A stretch of DNA of 64,000 nucleotides from Trichoplax sp. H2 (Eukaryota > Placozoa > Uniplacotomia > Trichoplacea), in assembly GCA_003344405.1 (NCBI GenBank), contig NOWV01000016.1, positions 372,001 through 436,000 on the forward strand, in the 5' to 3' direction. The notes beneath the pieces are model-generated. The model made no database searches. It saw only the letters and a list, made by a program, of their open reading frames with translations, and was not told where the DNA came from. Each line of letters begins with the position of its first letter. Position 1 is the first letter of the stretch. Positions 1 to 13,114 of this stretch are shown here, in pieces. The position numbers were made by a program, and so were the translations under genes.

Positions 1-1776
1 GGGGTTATATTCTTTCCTGTAGCAATAGAATGCACATTAGTAACCTAGGATACTAGCAATTAGATGTTATCTTGCTTGTACAGATAGGTCATCTTAAACC
101 TAGGTTTACTCTAGAATTATACATAGGTATAACAATTAACTTGGTAGGTTGAGATTCTTATAAATTCTCCCTTGTGATAGCATATACGTTTTTTCTAGCG
201 TTTATAGAATGTCTGTCATGTCAAAGATTGCTTAATTATCGTGTCATTAAAGGATTATTCATGAAATCGTTTATTAATGATATCAAAGGTAGATAATAAT
301 TAAATTTACAAGTTAATAAATTTTACATTTGGCATTTGATCAGAAAGTAAATGTATCATTTTTGTTGATAGTATAGGTAGTCTTATCAAGACTATACTCT
401 CGTATTAGTTCTTATCCAGATATTTTATCTAATTTATGTTAATTCACTGAATTACTTTGTACTATAGTCAAATATAAACAAGCTATGAAATAACGTCATA
501 TTAACATGCAGTAAGCAGTGCAGCTCTAATATATATCATAACCACTCCTACAATTTGGAATGATCCGTCGAATTTCCTCAAGTAAAGTCAAGATATTTCT
601 ATTTCATTATGAAGATAATTACATTGCTGTTGTAGCACAAACAATTTTCCAGTATCACCATAGAAGCATGTTATGAGACAGTGTTCTATTTAGGTATGAT
701 TAATATCGTTATGCTTATATTTCTGATGGTGTAAATAGTCCTACTAAATGCGCGTGAATCTCTGCCAAAGATCTCAAATGTTACCTGCCGAATTATATTG
801 ACGAGCCTATAGTATGAAAAAGGCTAGTTATTGAATTACTAGTAGAGATTAAGACAGTACTGATTAAATACGCGTTATAATTTGGGATTGCCCTGCTAGA
901 TTTATTTTAGATATGGCTAACGTTCCTAATTCTTCATACTGATTTCGATTTAATTAATCATGATCAGCATATAATCTCTTGCATAATCTTCCATTTAAAA
1001 TAATGTTGTCGATAGTCTTCTCAAGTATTTCAGTTACTAATGATACACATTAATTTCCTGGAATGTAGTAGTAAACAGTTACATGTTATATACTGTTAGA
1101 CAGTATGGGAGCAGTACGGAGATGCGTCAGGGAATGGTGAAGCTTCACTAATATAATAGGCGTTCCTTGTTGTAAACAGGAAGAGACAGTTTCAGACTAA
1201 ACGTAGATACTCCTTGACAATTAAAAGCGGAATCAATTTCCGTAATAAAGTAAAGTTTTGCAGCAAATTGAAGTTTTTATTTCAATACTTTGAGGGACTT
1301 TAATACTAATGTCAACGTCATATTCACTCAACCAGAGATAAAGTGATATAACATAACCCTTTTAGTTAATCAATGGCATGTTTAAAGGTAATAAATTATG
1401 AAATAGGCATGGATTTAAAAATATAAGTAATAATTCATTTAATTTGAGCAGATGGCATCAATATTTTTGTTAAGCTCAGCTTGGCTTACATGAGAATTTT
1501 ATAAATTTCTGTAAAGATATGATTAATACTAGTACTTGGATTTTGAAAATATTGACTGTAATTCACGATTTTCCTCTTGCTATTAATCTTACATAGGAAA
1601 GTAATCATTAATCTGTCATAGAATAATGCAGTGCCTGTACTTATAAATAAGATCCAATGCTAGATAAAGTTATTTGAAAACTATATCAACTTCAATGACT
1701 AGAGAACTGTATGCAGTTATAATATATTTACACAGCGTGCATTAAATTGAATTAATTTGCGCTTTTTGTTCAATAG
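1..1776. other. left flank, no gene recognised
   Basis: AT-rich DNA with no open frame I can connect to a protein family. It precedes the acceptor of the protease exon, so it is probably intron or intergenic DNA. I looked for the protease GDSGGP and TAAHC blocks on the plus strand and did not find them. Confidence 0.5.
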
Positions 1777-1862
1777 GTTGCGCTCGCCCAGAAACACCTG
1801 GTGTTTATGCCCGTGTCAGCAATTATGAAGCTAGGATTTCTGACACCAAAGCAAAAGCGTAA
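1777..1862 (+). CDS. terminal exon of a trypsin-like serine protease (S1 family)
   Basis: After a good acceptor (TTTTTGTTCAATAG) the exon reads in phase 1 and gives CARPETPGVYARVSNYEARI followed by eight residues and TAA. This is the C-terminal strand and helix of chymotrypsin-fold proteases, where PGVYxRVSNY is nearly invariant and the preceding Cys pairs in the disulfide that frames the S1 pocket. The usual Trp-Ile of the last helix is replaced by Arg-Ile. The catalytic His, Asp and Ser exons are not visible in the 1.7 kb to the left. Either a long intron separates them and they lie outside the window, or this is an orphan duplicated exon. A possible AATAAA signal sits at 2084-2089. Family assignment is firm; whether the gene is intact cannot be told here. 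Confidence 0.75.
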
Positions 1863-3323
1863 ATGGCACGATTTTATTTTAATTTCGTTGCTGTAACAAA
1901 ATTTCTATCCTTAGCCATACTGTTTACTTGGTAACATAGAAACATAAATTTACTACTTAGAACTTTAGAAATGGTAAATACCGACTTATCTACTCGTATT
2001 GTTGTACGTTTTAGCATTAACTCTAAGTTAGAGTTATAAGTACGATTACTTATTTCATACACTTCTATTTACACAAAGTAGATAATAAAACAAATTGCTT
2101 AATTTTTTGAATGTTTGATCAAAATTATGTTATATGTGAATTAATTGATACGATATTATCAATATTTATTTGCATAAACTCGTATAGCAATTTTATGTTT
2201 TAGAATGTGTAGCTTTCCTGGCACGAAGGTTTTGCTATGAGACTCTAACATATTTTATGCTAATCATATCATTGATGCTACAAAATTTTGTAAATTTAGA
2301 AACCTAGTTATCTGTGTGACTGTAGAGGAGAAATACATTCTATAGTTCGATATTTTTGCTAGAGAATTATTCTTATTCTGAAATACTTTATTATAGTATC
2401 GAAATTTTAGCTATACATATACAAAATATTGCTCAGTATTTCCGGTGATTGAAATCTGGACTGCTTATTAAGTTGAATGATAATTTAAAATCATTTCAAC
2501 CACCATATTTAGATTGAGTACTTTTATTTCTTTTCATCAAAACACATAAAGATAATTTTTAATAAAAATAGTGGATATTTGCTTCATTATTAAATATATT
2601 CCTTTAATGCTAAGGCTAAGTAAACTAGTTTGTTAATTGTAACATTTTGCATAAGCTTAATTACTTATTGCTTTGTGATGTAAATAAGCTCAATTTTTTC
2701 CAGACACCTTCGAAATCCGATTGATAATATTTACAGCTAGAGATCGAGACATCAAATAGGTATATCGTATACGAAGAAAAATTCAAAAAGACCTACATAA
2801 AATATTTCAATTTTAGGCTATAACTCATATCTATACTAGAGTAAATTTAACTTAGGTGGAGCTGTGAAAATCATTATAAGAAATGATAAGGATAACCTAA
2901 TCAATTCATTTATATTCTATTCAAATCTCCTCGTATCGATTTCATATTAATTAAGACAAGTAAAGCTGATTCATCTAACTATTAGCTTCTTGACTAGACT
3001 TAATGTCTATATCTTCTATTGGATTGAAATGATTAGAAAAATCTTGTGATACCATTTCAATTAGAGATAACGGCGACATGACTCATTACTATTGAAAATG
3101 AACGATGCCTATACACTTTGTAATATTTAAATTTTTGGTCATAGTATTTATCTGTATATTTAATTCTAACGATATACTACTGCATGGCTAATGGCAGTTT
3201 TTCATATACAACGAAGTTTGTGATAAAAGAAATACTATTTATCATTTCTGTAAAGTGATGTATATGTACAGAAGATTGACCAATAGATTATTAGTGTAAT
3301 GTTAACAATAAAGTTTGATGTTA
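1863..3323. other. intergenic, nothing recognised
   Basis: AT-rich spacer between the protease exon and the convergent tektin-like gene. The short reading frames inside (for example minus-strand 1874-2062) have no family signature. Confidence 0.5.
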
Positions 3324-5095
3324 TCAATATGTAGCTACCCATCGATGATTTCGTTTAGCCATTTGCCTCATCCTTAAAATGTTTGCATCAACTTCAGCAT
3401 TAGCTTTCCTTTCCGATATACTCCTATGTAATTGTTTCTCACTTAATTTTAACGATTCTATATTGTCGTTAATCGTTACTAGCATATCAACTAGTTCTGT
3501 TGCTTTTCCATGAATTTGAAATTTCTGACCATTTATTGTGGTTGGAACAATCGATTGAAATTTGCCCGATACTGTATGCTGGGTCTATTAATAAAATTAA
3601 GGTTAGTATTTCATAACCCAAATGTGCACGATTAAATAACTAAGCTAATCTATTTAGCTCACCATTGGTATTCCGCATGCCCTATCGATAGCTTGTTGAG
3701 CTCTTTGTTGTCGCAATCTAGAATATCTAGTGGCACATCGCTGTAGTTCCACTTGTGCCTATCCATAAAATTAGTTTTGATCAATATTGATGACAATTAC
3801 TACTGACAGTCTATCTAAGCTATAGATCAAACAATACATACGCGTACATGATAAAAATTTATTATTAATATAATTGAAAAAGAATCATCTTGATTTTGAG
3901 CAACATATTAGGAAGTTGATAAAAAAATATTGAAATATTTGTAGTATGGAACCATTTGTTGACATTAAAAATTACTTGGCATTCTGCTACTAGTAGCTTA
4001 AGAGCAAATTACCTTCGCTGACGATGCACTTTGCAAATCTTGTCGTAAGTTGGTATCAACAGCATTAAATGTTGCTTGTTGTATCCATTCCGTATTCTCA
4101 AGGGCACTTTTTGATTGCTGACGAAGTGATTTGGAAAATCTGCAAACTGCATTGACTCCTTCGATTAATTTACCGACGCTAATACTTGGCAATACTTCAT
4201 GATTAATATCATCAGCAGTTTTAATGGCTTGGCTTTGACGGATATATTTTTCAACAACGGCAGTCTTTGAGGTGGCACTAACAATATGCTGTTGTGTTGA
4301 TTTAATAGTCTTGCTACGTTGTTGGATAGCATCATGTAGGCTATTTCGAGTACGACCTAATTTTTGTAAGTGTTCCAGTACAGCTTGAAGTTGCATTTCA
4401 AGCGATTGCTTGATTTTTAATAGTGTATTTCGTTCTTTACCAATCTGTTTATCGGCAATACCTAGTGTGGCCTTTTTAGTAGAATCGTATTGAAATAGTA
4501 ATTGGTTATGACGAGTGAGAGATAGCGTAATTTTAGATAGACTTTTAAGATACATCATAGTCAGCCTACGTGCATATTACAGTAATACTACAACATTAAT
4601 CAAAGCTAATACGTAATAAAATTTCATTTCATTTTTAAACTTAACTATTCCATTAAACAGAACTTATCTACGCGTCTCTTTAGAATATCTCGATTGCAAA
4701 TAAACGGGCGTACGTAGATTACTGTAACTTACCGCACTTTTTCCTAGGCGTGTCGATATTGCTGAAGAGCATCTAGAATTGACCAAGATATTCCGTCGGA
4801 CCTTGTCCAATGATGCTTCTAGTGAATTCTTACATTTATTTAATTGCTTAATTTCCTCATTAGTCTTATTGATGTTATCGTATAACGCTTGAATAGATGC
4901 TCTCGCATCTCGCATTAAGATATGAGCTGTATTATTATTTTGATGGATTAATTTTTGCATAGCTACTGGAAGGCTTAGCGATTTAGTTTTAGCATAAAAC
5001 TTTTCGGTTTCTTGAATGACTGTTGATGCACCTTGCAACGTATTCCTAGGTTTATAGTAATTGCGTCCCTTATACTGTACTCTAGCATTAGCCAT
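3324..5095 (-). CDS. tektin-like coiled-coil axonemal protein, four exons
   Basis: Exons on the minus strand: 5095-4733, 4471-4013, 3758-3663 and 3584-3324, all phase 0, giving about 392 aa, the usual tektin length. The start is the ATG of MANARVQYKG at 5095 (purine at -3, G at +4); the frame is open further upstream only without an ATG. The sequence is almost all heptad-like helix. Two segments resemble the tektin rod in order: NKCKNSLEASLDKVRRNILV (about residues 87-106), then KERNTLLKIKQSLEMQLQAV. The C-terminal exon has another helical stretch ending RMAKRNHRW-like at TGA 3324. Tektins form filaments inside doublet microtubules of cilia. The hallmark nonapeptide RPNVELCRD is not found, so a divergent tektin-like protein (CCDC105/TEKTL1 type) is the better label. 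The exon 2 acceptor (4472) has a weak pyrimidine tract and is the least certain junction. Confidence 0.5.
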
Positions 5096-6735
5096 GATAG
5101 TGGTTAAAGAATGGATTGAGATTGGCAATATACTTTAAATCCAACTGGTGGTTTCAATGCTGCTGTAAGTTATTGACTCGAATTAGTGCTAATAGCAATT
5201 TTCTTGATGATATTTAATCTTGCTCTATCGATAATTGGGTGATTGAAATCTTTCTTGTTCACCAATTTGATGTCATATGGGTAATCAATTTACACGCTGT
5301 CGAACCTTGTGTTGGCAATTAATGTTCTTATTCGGAATGAGGATATGTCATAAGTTCACTTTTATTACCGTTGAAATAAGTTAGTAGCCGATGTCGAATT
5401 GAGAGATAATTTTATGGCAACAACAACACGTCAAGTCTAGTCCAGTCTGCTTTATCACTATAGCAACAGCGTTTAGTGTTATTAGATATGTTATTCCAAA
5501 TATTAACAAAAAAATAATTTATTCATGCGCATTATCATTATTATTATCATGCTGAACTAATAATTAATTAGCGGCCTTAAAAGTAGAGGTAATGATTTAC
5601 ATGTGCTGGCAAGATACATTCTGTATACTGTAGTATTGCAACATCCAGTTCAATCGCTATTAATATATTATAATAAATAAAGCGTAAAGTATAATTAGTC
5701 CTCAGCATCTATTGCATTGAAAACAGGTCGCATTTTAGTTAATTATTCATCAGAACTATTATTATGCTGAATTAAGAATGATTATAATTAATATCCGTCT
5801 CAAGAGTAGAGGTACTCATGCACTCATGCTATATAATATACTAACTATGATATAAAGGTGTTTAGTAGCTTCTCGCCTGCAGGCATTCTAAGGTGACAAA
5901 AAAGCACCACAGGCATGAGAAGAAATGGCGTCAAGTAATCTGCTAGCTATAAAATACTGCCTAAAATACAAGTTTAAAGTAAAGATACATTAGTAAGTAT
6001 GCTGTAGCAACAGGATACGAATGGAATGTAAAATAATTTGCACAGAATCGGTGCACGAATAAAGTGTCTACTCTTGTGCATCTTATTTGGTCATACGGGT
6101 ATAATCCAGTATAGTAAAGCAACGCTAACAGTACTTGATTATGCGGTCTAAGTGGATATTCTAATCGCTCTATGTGACAATTGACTCGACATTTCATTCT
6201 GCATCGGGAGCAAAATTGATGACACCAACCATGATCTACTCATCTCTCGCCATGGAATACGGTAGACGTTTATACTTTTGGAAGCATACAATATTATATA
6301 GTGCTAGCGAATGTACTGTACAGTGTACAGTAGCGTAAGTGACTGGCCAACTACTGAAACCATAGATCAAAAGTCAGTCAAATTAAAGCCATACGATAAG
6401 ACTCGAAAGATACCATATCCCTGTCGGAACCTTCCATCATTGCTACTCCAAGCTCTCAAAATGATAGCAAAATGAGTTTTATGATGCTCAAATTTTGTTG
6501 GATCAAGCCTATTTGAACATTATAATGAAGTTACACTTATGATATAATCCTAGAATTGGTAGGTACAGCAGTATTGCAATATTGAAAGAGTTACAGCAAT
6601 TATTATAGCCAAGTCATGGTGATGACTTAGTCCTTGATCGAGGATGCATTTAACGACAGAAGTAAAACTAAGCAACTTTCACTGTTGGATTAATTGACCT
6701 GGAGAAATCGTCAAAATCAAGCCAATTATTATATT
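5096..6735. other. divergent intergenic region between tektin-like gene and TSC1
   Basis: Shared upstream region of two divergently transcribed genes. It contains an imperfect two-level hairpin at 5869-5922 and a TACTGTACAGT-rich stretch near 6310-6330. No coding exon is supported; the 78-residue minus-strand frame at 5961-6197 has no recognisable family. Confidence 0.45.
5869..5922. repeat. imperfect inverted repeat / hairpin
   Basis: CTTCTCGCCTG at 5869-5879 pairs with CAGGCATGAGAAG at 5910-5922, with a two-base bulge. Inside it GGTG (5892-5895) pairs with CACC (5905-5908) around a purine-rich loop. No RNA family is recognised. Confidence 0.4.
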
Positions 6736-9700
6736 ATGGCTGATACAACAGGGAGAAGATCATCACAAGCTAATAGCTTAGAAGATTTATTTAATTTATT
6801 AAGCTCCAAGGACGCTGCTTGGAGCCAGCAAGCTAAAACAGTCATTATCGACGGATTGATTAATTCAGCTCGTGCCGGAGAGACCAGCAGCTGGTTACAA
6901 AATCATTTAATTGATTACTACATGAGAACAGGTTGTGAGAATGCAGCTGAGATATTAACTAAAATACAAGATTCTCAAGCTCGTGTGAGTCAATTTAATT
7001 GGTATAATACGGAGATAGATGTACATTATACAGTATGTTATTAATTTACTATGTTACATTTGTACGATCATTTCCTGAACGAGATATCAAATGATGATTG
7101 CTAAACCTAAGCCTAAAATTATTGCTCATACTACACAGTCTATTCTCCTTATACTTGTACTTGTACGTTTCAGCTTCACAGCTACGTCGATAGGGATAGA
7201 ATTCCAATCTGTTGTAATCCATAAGTGTCTGTATACACTGTACGAATAATAGTAGAATGCCAATTTAACTGTAATTTTCTCTATAAATGTTATTCAAACT
7301 TATTTATGCACTAGATTCATTGCTAGCCAAAAAAAACCAGTTCTATAATTGAGTCGATTTTCAAGCTTATCATTATGTGGAGCACTAGAACCCATAAAGA
7401 TCTTTGCATATGATTTATAATGTATACTGTATCCTGTTGTAACACAATGTAAGATAAAAGATCTTTAATAGTCACCATTGGCTATAATGAGTATTACCTT
7501 GTATTTAAAAATTGAATGTAACATTAGTAACACAGCGATAATAGCCATTTTGTTCTTATAGATTAATTCTTTCTCAATTGTATTTATGTAGTTCTTATTC
7601 GATAAAATCAACGCCAGCCTATCCAATGGTAATACCTGCTTACAAGCCGTAAAACTACTCGGAAATATTGCTAGAAGTCAAGTATGTAGCTGCTATAAGT
7701 CTGAATACTTACTGTAGACGTAATGATAAAAATACCAAAGTGATTTCCATTAACTAAGTCATGTAATACGATCCTCACTAAATTCTCAGTGTATTACCCT
7801 TTCATAATTCACAATGGAGAATTAGGAGATAATGTCTTTCGAAAATTGTTGCAACTGCAGTGCAAATAGAATAAGCTAAACGTATCTCAGTATGATACAA
7901 TTTATACTGTAATTATTACATACGCCAGCAAGATGATCAAAGAGTTTACTGAAACATATTTCATGCTTCCTATGTGTTACAAAAGTAATAAATTTTATTT
8001 ATAAATATTAGCCATCCTGGTTGTATCGAATTGGAAATAATGCTGCGGTACCAACTCTTCTCAAGTGTCTTAAGGTGCAAAATAGCTTAAGAATTTTACT
8101 TGATAAATTATAATAAATATAACGCTAAGAAATCCTTCTTGATTATTTGCCCATGTTAGAGTCAACAAGATGCTGAAGTCCTTATAGGTGGCATTCTAAC
8201 CCTAACAATTTTATTGCCTTCAATGCCTACCTTAGTTAAACCTTACATGCCAGAAATGGTTGAGATTTATATAAGATTAGCCAGTTGGAGAATAAAGAAG
8301 CCAGGTAAATAATGTTTAATTTACAACGAAACAAATAGGACTGCTAGTAAAATGCAATACACTGTAAATAATATACAGCATATTGTTAGTGGACGCTAGT
8401 AAGCATAATAGCTTGAACACTATTATTTCTTAGTTTAGTGAAAACCTTTACTTTGCAATTTATTCGTTTGAATTTAAACCATTTCATTGTTTGTAAATGT
8501 CTTTATGGACTGTGAAAATATTAGGTCACATCCCGGATCTATTCCTGCAGCATTTACTTATTGCAGCTAATGTTTTCTTCCAACGTTTATATGGCATGTT
8601 TCCATGTACATGTATGTCGCTATTAAAGGCTTTTTGTAAAAGTAAAGCCAACAGAGACATTTTCGACAAAGCACTTCAAGTGAGTTCTTTCCTGCTATTC
8701 TTTTTGCTTAAAAATTTAATAGTAACGACGTATTTACCATTGTAGCCATTATTAGGCCAATTACGATTCCATCCTATGCTGGTTACCTCTGATTGCGATG
8801 AAGAATCACAACCCGATAGGTATCCTATTTAGTTTTAAGTGCATGTGGTACTGCTAAGTATTTGTTTAGTTGTAACGGTAATTTTGACATCACGAGTTAA
8901 TTACGGTATGACTTATTGATAAAATTTTACTGCCACATTTTCACTCTCTACGTATAATATTTATACTTATTTTAGAAAATAGTAACTTATACTTATAATA
9001 AACTGTAGATGGAAAAAATTAGAGCCTTATGAAATTGTTGTTGAATGCTCAAAGTTTGCATCCGGCATTTATGATGATCGATACAACGAAAACTATAGGG
9101 AATCGACATTTATTCCTCGTCGGTGTCCTCATACTTATCAGGTTGTCAGTGATGGATTACCAGATAGGGCGCCTAATAATACATGGAGACAGAACTCATC
9201 TACAACTGCTGAAATGAATGATATTAATAGAAGTTCGAGATCAAACTTTAACAGTGCTTCTATCGTATCTAAGACCGACACAGAAACTGATAAACAACCT
9301 GAGATTGAGAAAGTTGATGCATCCTTGGAGCACGCTACAGTCGCTACTGTTACGACTAATAAATTAGACAAAATACCATTAGTAGCTTTTCGAGATTCCC
9401 ATGAATTATGGAGTCCCTCATTGCTGCTCGATGTCGATTCTCCACCCACTTCTCCAGATCTTAATCGAAATAACCCTACTCGTATCTCAACTCCTGGAAA
9501 GTCGTCTGAGACGCATAATCGTTTGGTCGATTCACCTATTCATGCAGCACCTCCAGATACGATCAATACCTCAAATTTTACAAATTCTATGACGAAATTT
9601 ACGCATCAAACGAATATTAGCAAAGAAATCCTATCACCAACGAAGCAGAACGATTCGTTGGATCAGGAGAAATTTACCGACTTCAAATATTCGACACCAA

Positions 9701-12476
9701 AGAGAGTACTCGGTGATTCACAAGATGATGTTGTAATTAATCAATCTGCTACTGATAGCATTAAACAGACAGCTGATGATCAAGCCCTTATACATCGAAA
9801 GATATCAGAGGGAAAACTAAGAAAGAAAGTATCAACTGCAGCCGTTCCTGTCAGAAAAGTGAGCACTGTATTTAATAAGCGATATGTGCAATTTTTTAGA
9901 AAGTACATTTTTAATAGCTATGAACTCTCTTAATTATTATAGGAGTTAGGTTTGGCGTCTAATACTGAAGTACAAGATCCCGCGGATAATAAAGTGATTC
10001 CAAATAGAATATACTCTCTTACCAGCATGGACTTATTTACGTCAGATAATATAAATCAGGAAGATGCACATGGATTACCGGACATACATTCTTGGCCTCC
10101 CAATGCTTATTTATTAAATGACAGCAAATTAAAAGAAGTAGGAAATGAATGTAGTTTGCTGTAAAATCTCGCGTGACAATGGCTTATATTATGAATATTC
10201 CTATGATACTGTAGGATTCTACGGAAGATATACTTACGGATAATTTGCATCATTCCTTCAAGCCCAAAGAGAGTCCGTTTGAAAGCTCTCAAAGTAAAAT
10301 TGAAGATGATACTGCAACTGATAATAAAGATTTTACTTCTAGCTCAGCAGTAAAGGAGAAAAACTTTACGAATACGGATAGCGAGTCTACTGCTGATTTA
10401 GGTACCAGTGTACAATAAATAGTGACATTTTTATCTTACTACGAAATTAGGATATCATGAATAGCTAATCAGCAGCGATTATAATGCTGTACTTACCATT
10501 CTATTTTATTTAGATAGCAAATTAGCACATCAGAATGCTTCGTTGAGTTCATATATTAATCTGATGGATGCTGCTTTACGATCACCAATAATGGGTGCTC
10601 CATTAAACCAACGAACAGCTAGCGTTGCTCCTGTCTTGAATGATTCTTTCCAAGACTTTAGTCCTAAAACATCGTCTGATTGTCATTCTTGGATTTATCC
10701 ATCTTTTACTAGTTTTGAAGAATATCTAACTCTGGCAAGCGAAATTCACTCTGAAGAACTTAAAAGGTAAGTCTAATCAAATCAGTCATTACGTACTCGT
10801 GCTTAAATTTATTTTTAAAATTCTCTATTAATGGCAATCTATCACCTTTGAGACAGAATACCTCTAGTTGATCGCTTTGATACTACTTGGAATTATTTTG
10901 GTGGATCAGCTCCTGCCGATGAGGTAACAATATTCAAAGGCCAAACGCGTTTGCTTTTAAATCAGCTTTTGTTTGAGCGGTATCAAACGGAAATGTACGC
11001 ACAACGTAATCGCCAGCTGGTGGGAAGAACTTATAGGCTAAATGCCCTTGAAGAGGAATGCTTAGCAATGGTTAGTTGTTTAATCTATTCGATCAATAAA
11101 ACTCTTGGACGTGAACATTTTTTGTCTGTATTGTCGTAGAAAGATCAACTTCGTTTCCAAGAAGCCGAAATTCATCACTTAAAACTTTACTTAAAGTTAC
11201 AAGAGGAAGAACAACGGTATAAATATTACTCAATCTTATTATGTTTACTTGCTAAAAATACTTCTTTGTCAATATAATTTTGCAGGAGGGTTATAGAAAG
11301 TAGAGAAACTTGGGAATCTGACATGAAATCCAGAGTACGGTACGTTCCGAATATTAGTTTAATATTTACGTCTGCACTAATATTTGTGTAATTTTTAGCC
11401 ATTGCATAACTGTCGTTTTTAAATTAGAACTTTGAATAATGAAAAATTGCAATTACAACGAAGAATTGATCAGTTATCAGACAAGCTATCAGTAGTATTA
11501 TCGCAATCTGATCGTATAAAACAGGTACGCATATTTTCTAGCATGGGATACAACGCAATGACGTATTGCTTTTACCGTTAACATAGTGTTGTATATACGC
11601 AGGAGCTAAGTATGACCAAAGCAGAGTTATTTGATGCTACATCTAAATTGAAACGGCTAGATCAACTAGAAATCAAAAATAAGGCTGTGATTGAAATGGT
11701 ATACAAAATTAGCTAGTTAAATCTTGCGATCAGTCTAATCTAACTTACGTTAATCTATCACTACAAAAACAGAATGATCGCTTAAAGAATGAATTAGTCC
11801 TTCTAGGCGAATATTGCAATCAGCAACTTGAGTCTAATGAAAATAGCTTAAGAGCCAGTTTATTAAAAGCAAAGCAGCAGGTGTTATCGTATGACTCGGA
11901 ATTATCAGGTCAGTTGCGACATTGCAATATTTTGCCCTTGCAATCTACACTTGTATAATCAAATTGTTACCCTTGATGCTAGCGCGAAATGAGGCATTTC
12001 AAAAACAAGACATCCAGTTGGAATCGATGAAATGTCAAATCACAGATCTTGAAAATCGAATTAAATCAAAGGTAAAATGAAAGAGTTTATAACTTATCGA
12101 AATACAAAATTAAAATTAAATACCATTTTAATGTAACGTAGGAGTTAGCGTTAAAATTAGAAAAGGACATGTTGAAGGAGTCAAAAGATATTCATGCATC
12201 CGAGATTGAAGTAAGTCCAATATTTCGCAAGTCACAACGGTATAAATTGACAATATACTAATTGATAAGGAATACCTCGCAATTTAGGTTATCGAGCGAA
12301 AATATAAGAGTTTACAAAGGATTTGTCGTAAATATGAATCATATATCCTAAAACTTCACTCACAGTTGGAAATAATACAGAAGGAAAGTGGATTAAAAAT
12401 TTCAGCAGATTCGGATACACAACTAAGTGCTGATTCTTTACAAACTACGATTTATAAAGAAGCAGAGGCAATTTAA
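6736..12476 (+). CDS. TSC1: hamartin, TSC1 (19 exons, complete)
   Basis: Exons: 6736-6984, 7592-7681, 8012-8074, 8160-8304, 8525-8679, 8746-8819, 9009-9858, 9943-10137, 10215-10401, 10514-10766, 10857-11070, 11140-11216, 11286-11339, 11428-11524, 11603-11698, 11773-11908, 11983-12071, 12142-12210, 12288-12476. Every phase matches; total 1093 aa against 1164 in human. Hamartin scaffolds the TSC1-TSC2-TBC1D7 complex at lysosomes, which switches Rheb off and restrains mTORC1. The N-terminal HEAT-like half (to about 280) carries the conserved FFQRLYGMFPC block (exon 5). A Ser/Thr-rich middle has ELWSPS (about residue 393) and SPPTSP, in the tuberin-binding region. Then come WNYFGGSAPADE and LLLNQLLFERYQ (exon 11), followed by coiled coil to the end. 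The start ATG has A at -3 and G at +4. The exon 16 acceptor could instead be 11733/11734, which would leave an improbably short 35-base intron. Confidence 0.96.
9009..9858 (+). other. TSC1: TSC1 exon 7, large central exon
   Basis: An 850-nt exon, far larger than the other 18 (54-253 nt). It covers the end of the HEAT-like core and most of the disordered, Ser/Thr/Asp-rich middle, including ELWSPS and SPPTSP, which are shared with vertebrate hamartin. The rest of this segment is not alignable by eye. It ends at AAA|GTGAGC. The overlapping minus-strand frame at 9138-9449 is a shadow. Confidence 0.85.
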
Positions 12477-13114
12477 TTAATTAACATTAATATTTTAAGT
12501 ATTCGTAACCTAAAATAGTTCATCTGATATAGCTAACTCAACTATCCCATTAAAAATGATCCCATATAATAATATTAAATGGAAATATTCATGTACTAAT
12601 TTAAAATTAAGCAAGTACAATTTGTTATACTGTATACAATATTAAAGTTAAAGAATAGCATTTATCAATTGATTGATAATCTTGGATAACTTTAAAAGTT
12701 AACAGAGCTAACGATGTTGCAATGTAATTGCTCAAATTTTGTAAATTTCATGTATTTGATATTGTTTCTCTAATTGATAATTGTGCTTTATTCAATTCCA
12801 AATTTGCTTCATTAAAACATCAAGGTAATATATATGCTATTGCAAGTTCATGAATTTTGATTCAATTAAATAGAATTTTATAAGGCTACAGCTCTGTATT
12901 TTTGAATGTTAAATTTAATTCAGCGATCAAATAGCAAATTTATTTTACAATCATATTCATGATATGCTCGATAATCGATTCGTCACTACACGGTAAGCAA
13001 ATTTTAATTACATCCTTAAATTATTATACATTATGTGCGATAGAAGCTTTGAAGACTATGATCTTTGAGTTTATTTCAATTTCACTTATAAGTTCTGGTG
13101 AGTTACAAGAGCAT
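12477..13114. other. convergent intergenic spacer TSC1 / TTLL11
   Basis: Holds the 3' untranslated ends of two convergent genes. No AATAAA follows TSC1 closely; a variant ATTAAA lies at 12549-12554. The reverse-strand AATAAA at 13070-13075 serves the TTLL11-like gene. No other feature seen. Confidence 0.5.
13070..13075 (-). promoter_or_regulatory. polyadenylation signal of the TTLL11-like gene
   Basis: TTTATT on the plus strand, that is AATAAA on the coding strand, 40 bases beyond the TAG stop at 13115. Confidence 0.5.

Noticed and set aside
9138-9449. 103-residue minus-strand open frame
   Set aside because: Antisense shadow of the large TSC1 exon 7.
11734-11772. Alternative start of TSC1 exon 16 at 11734
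   Set aside because: It would leave an intron of about 35 bases, shorter than any other here; the AACAG acceptor at 11772 gives a 74-base intron in the same frame.
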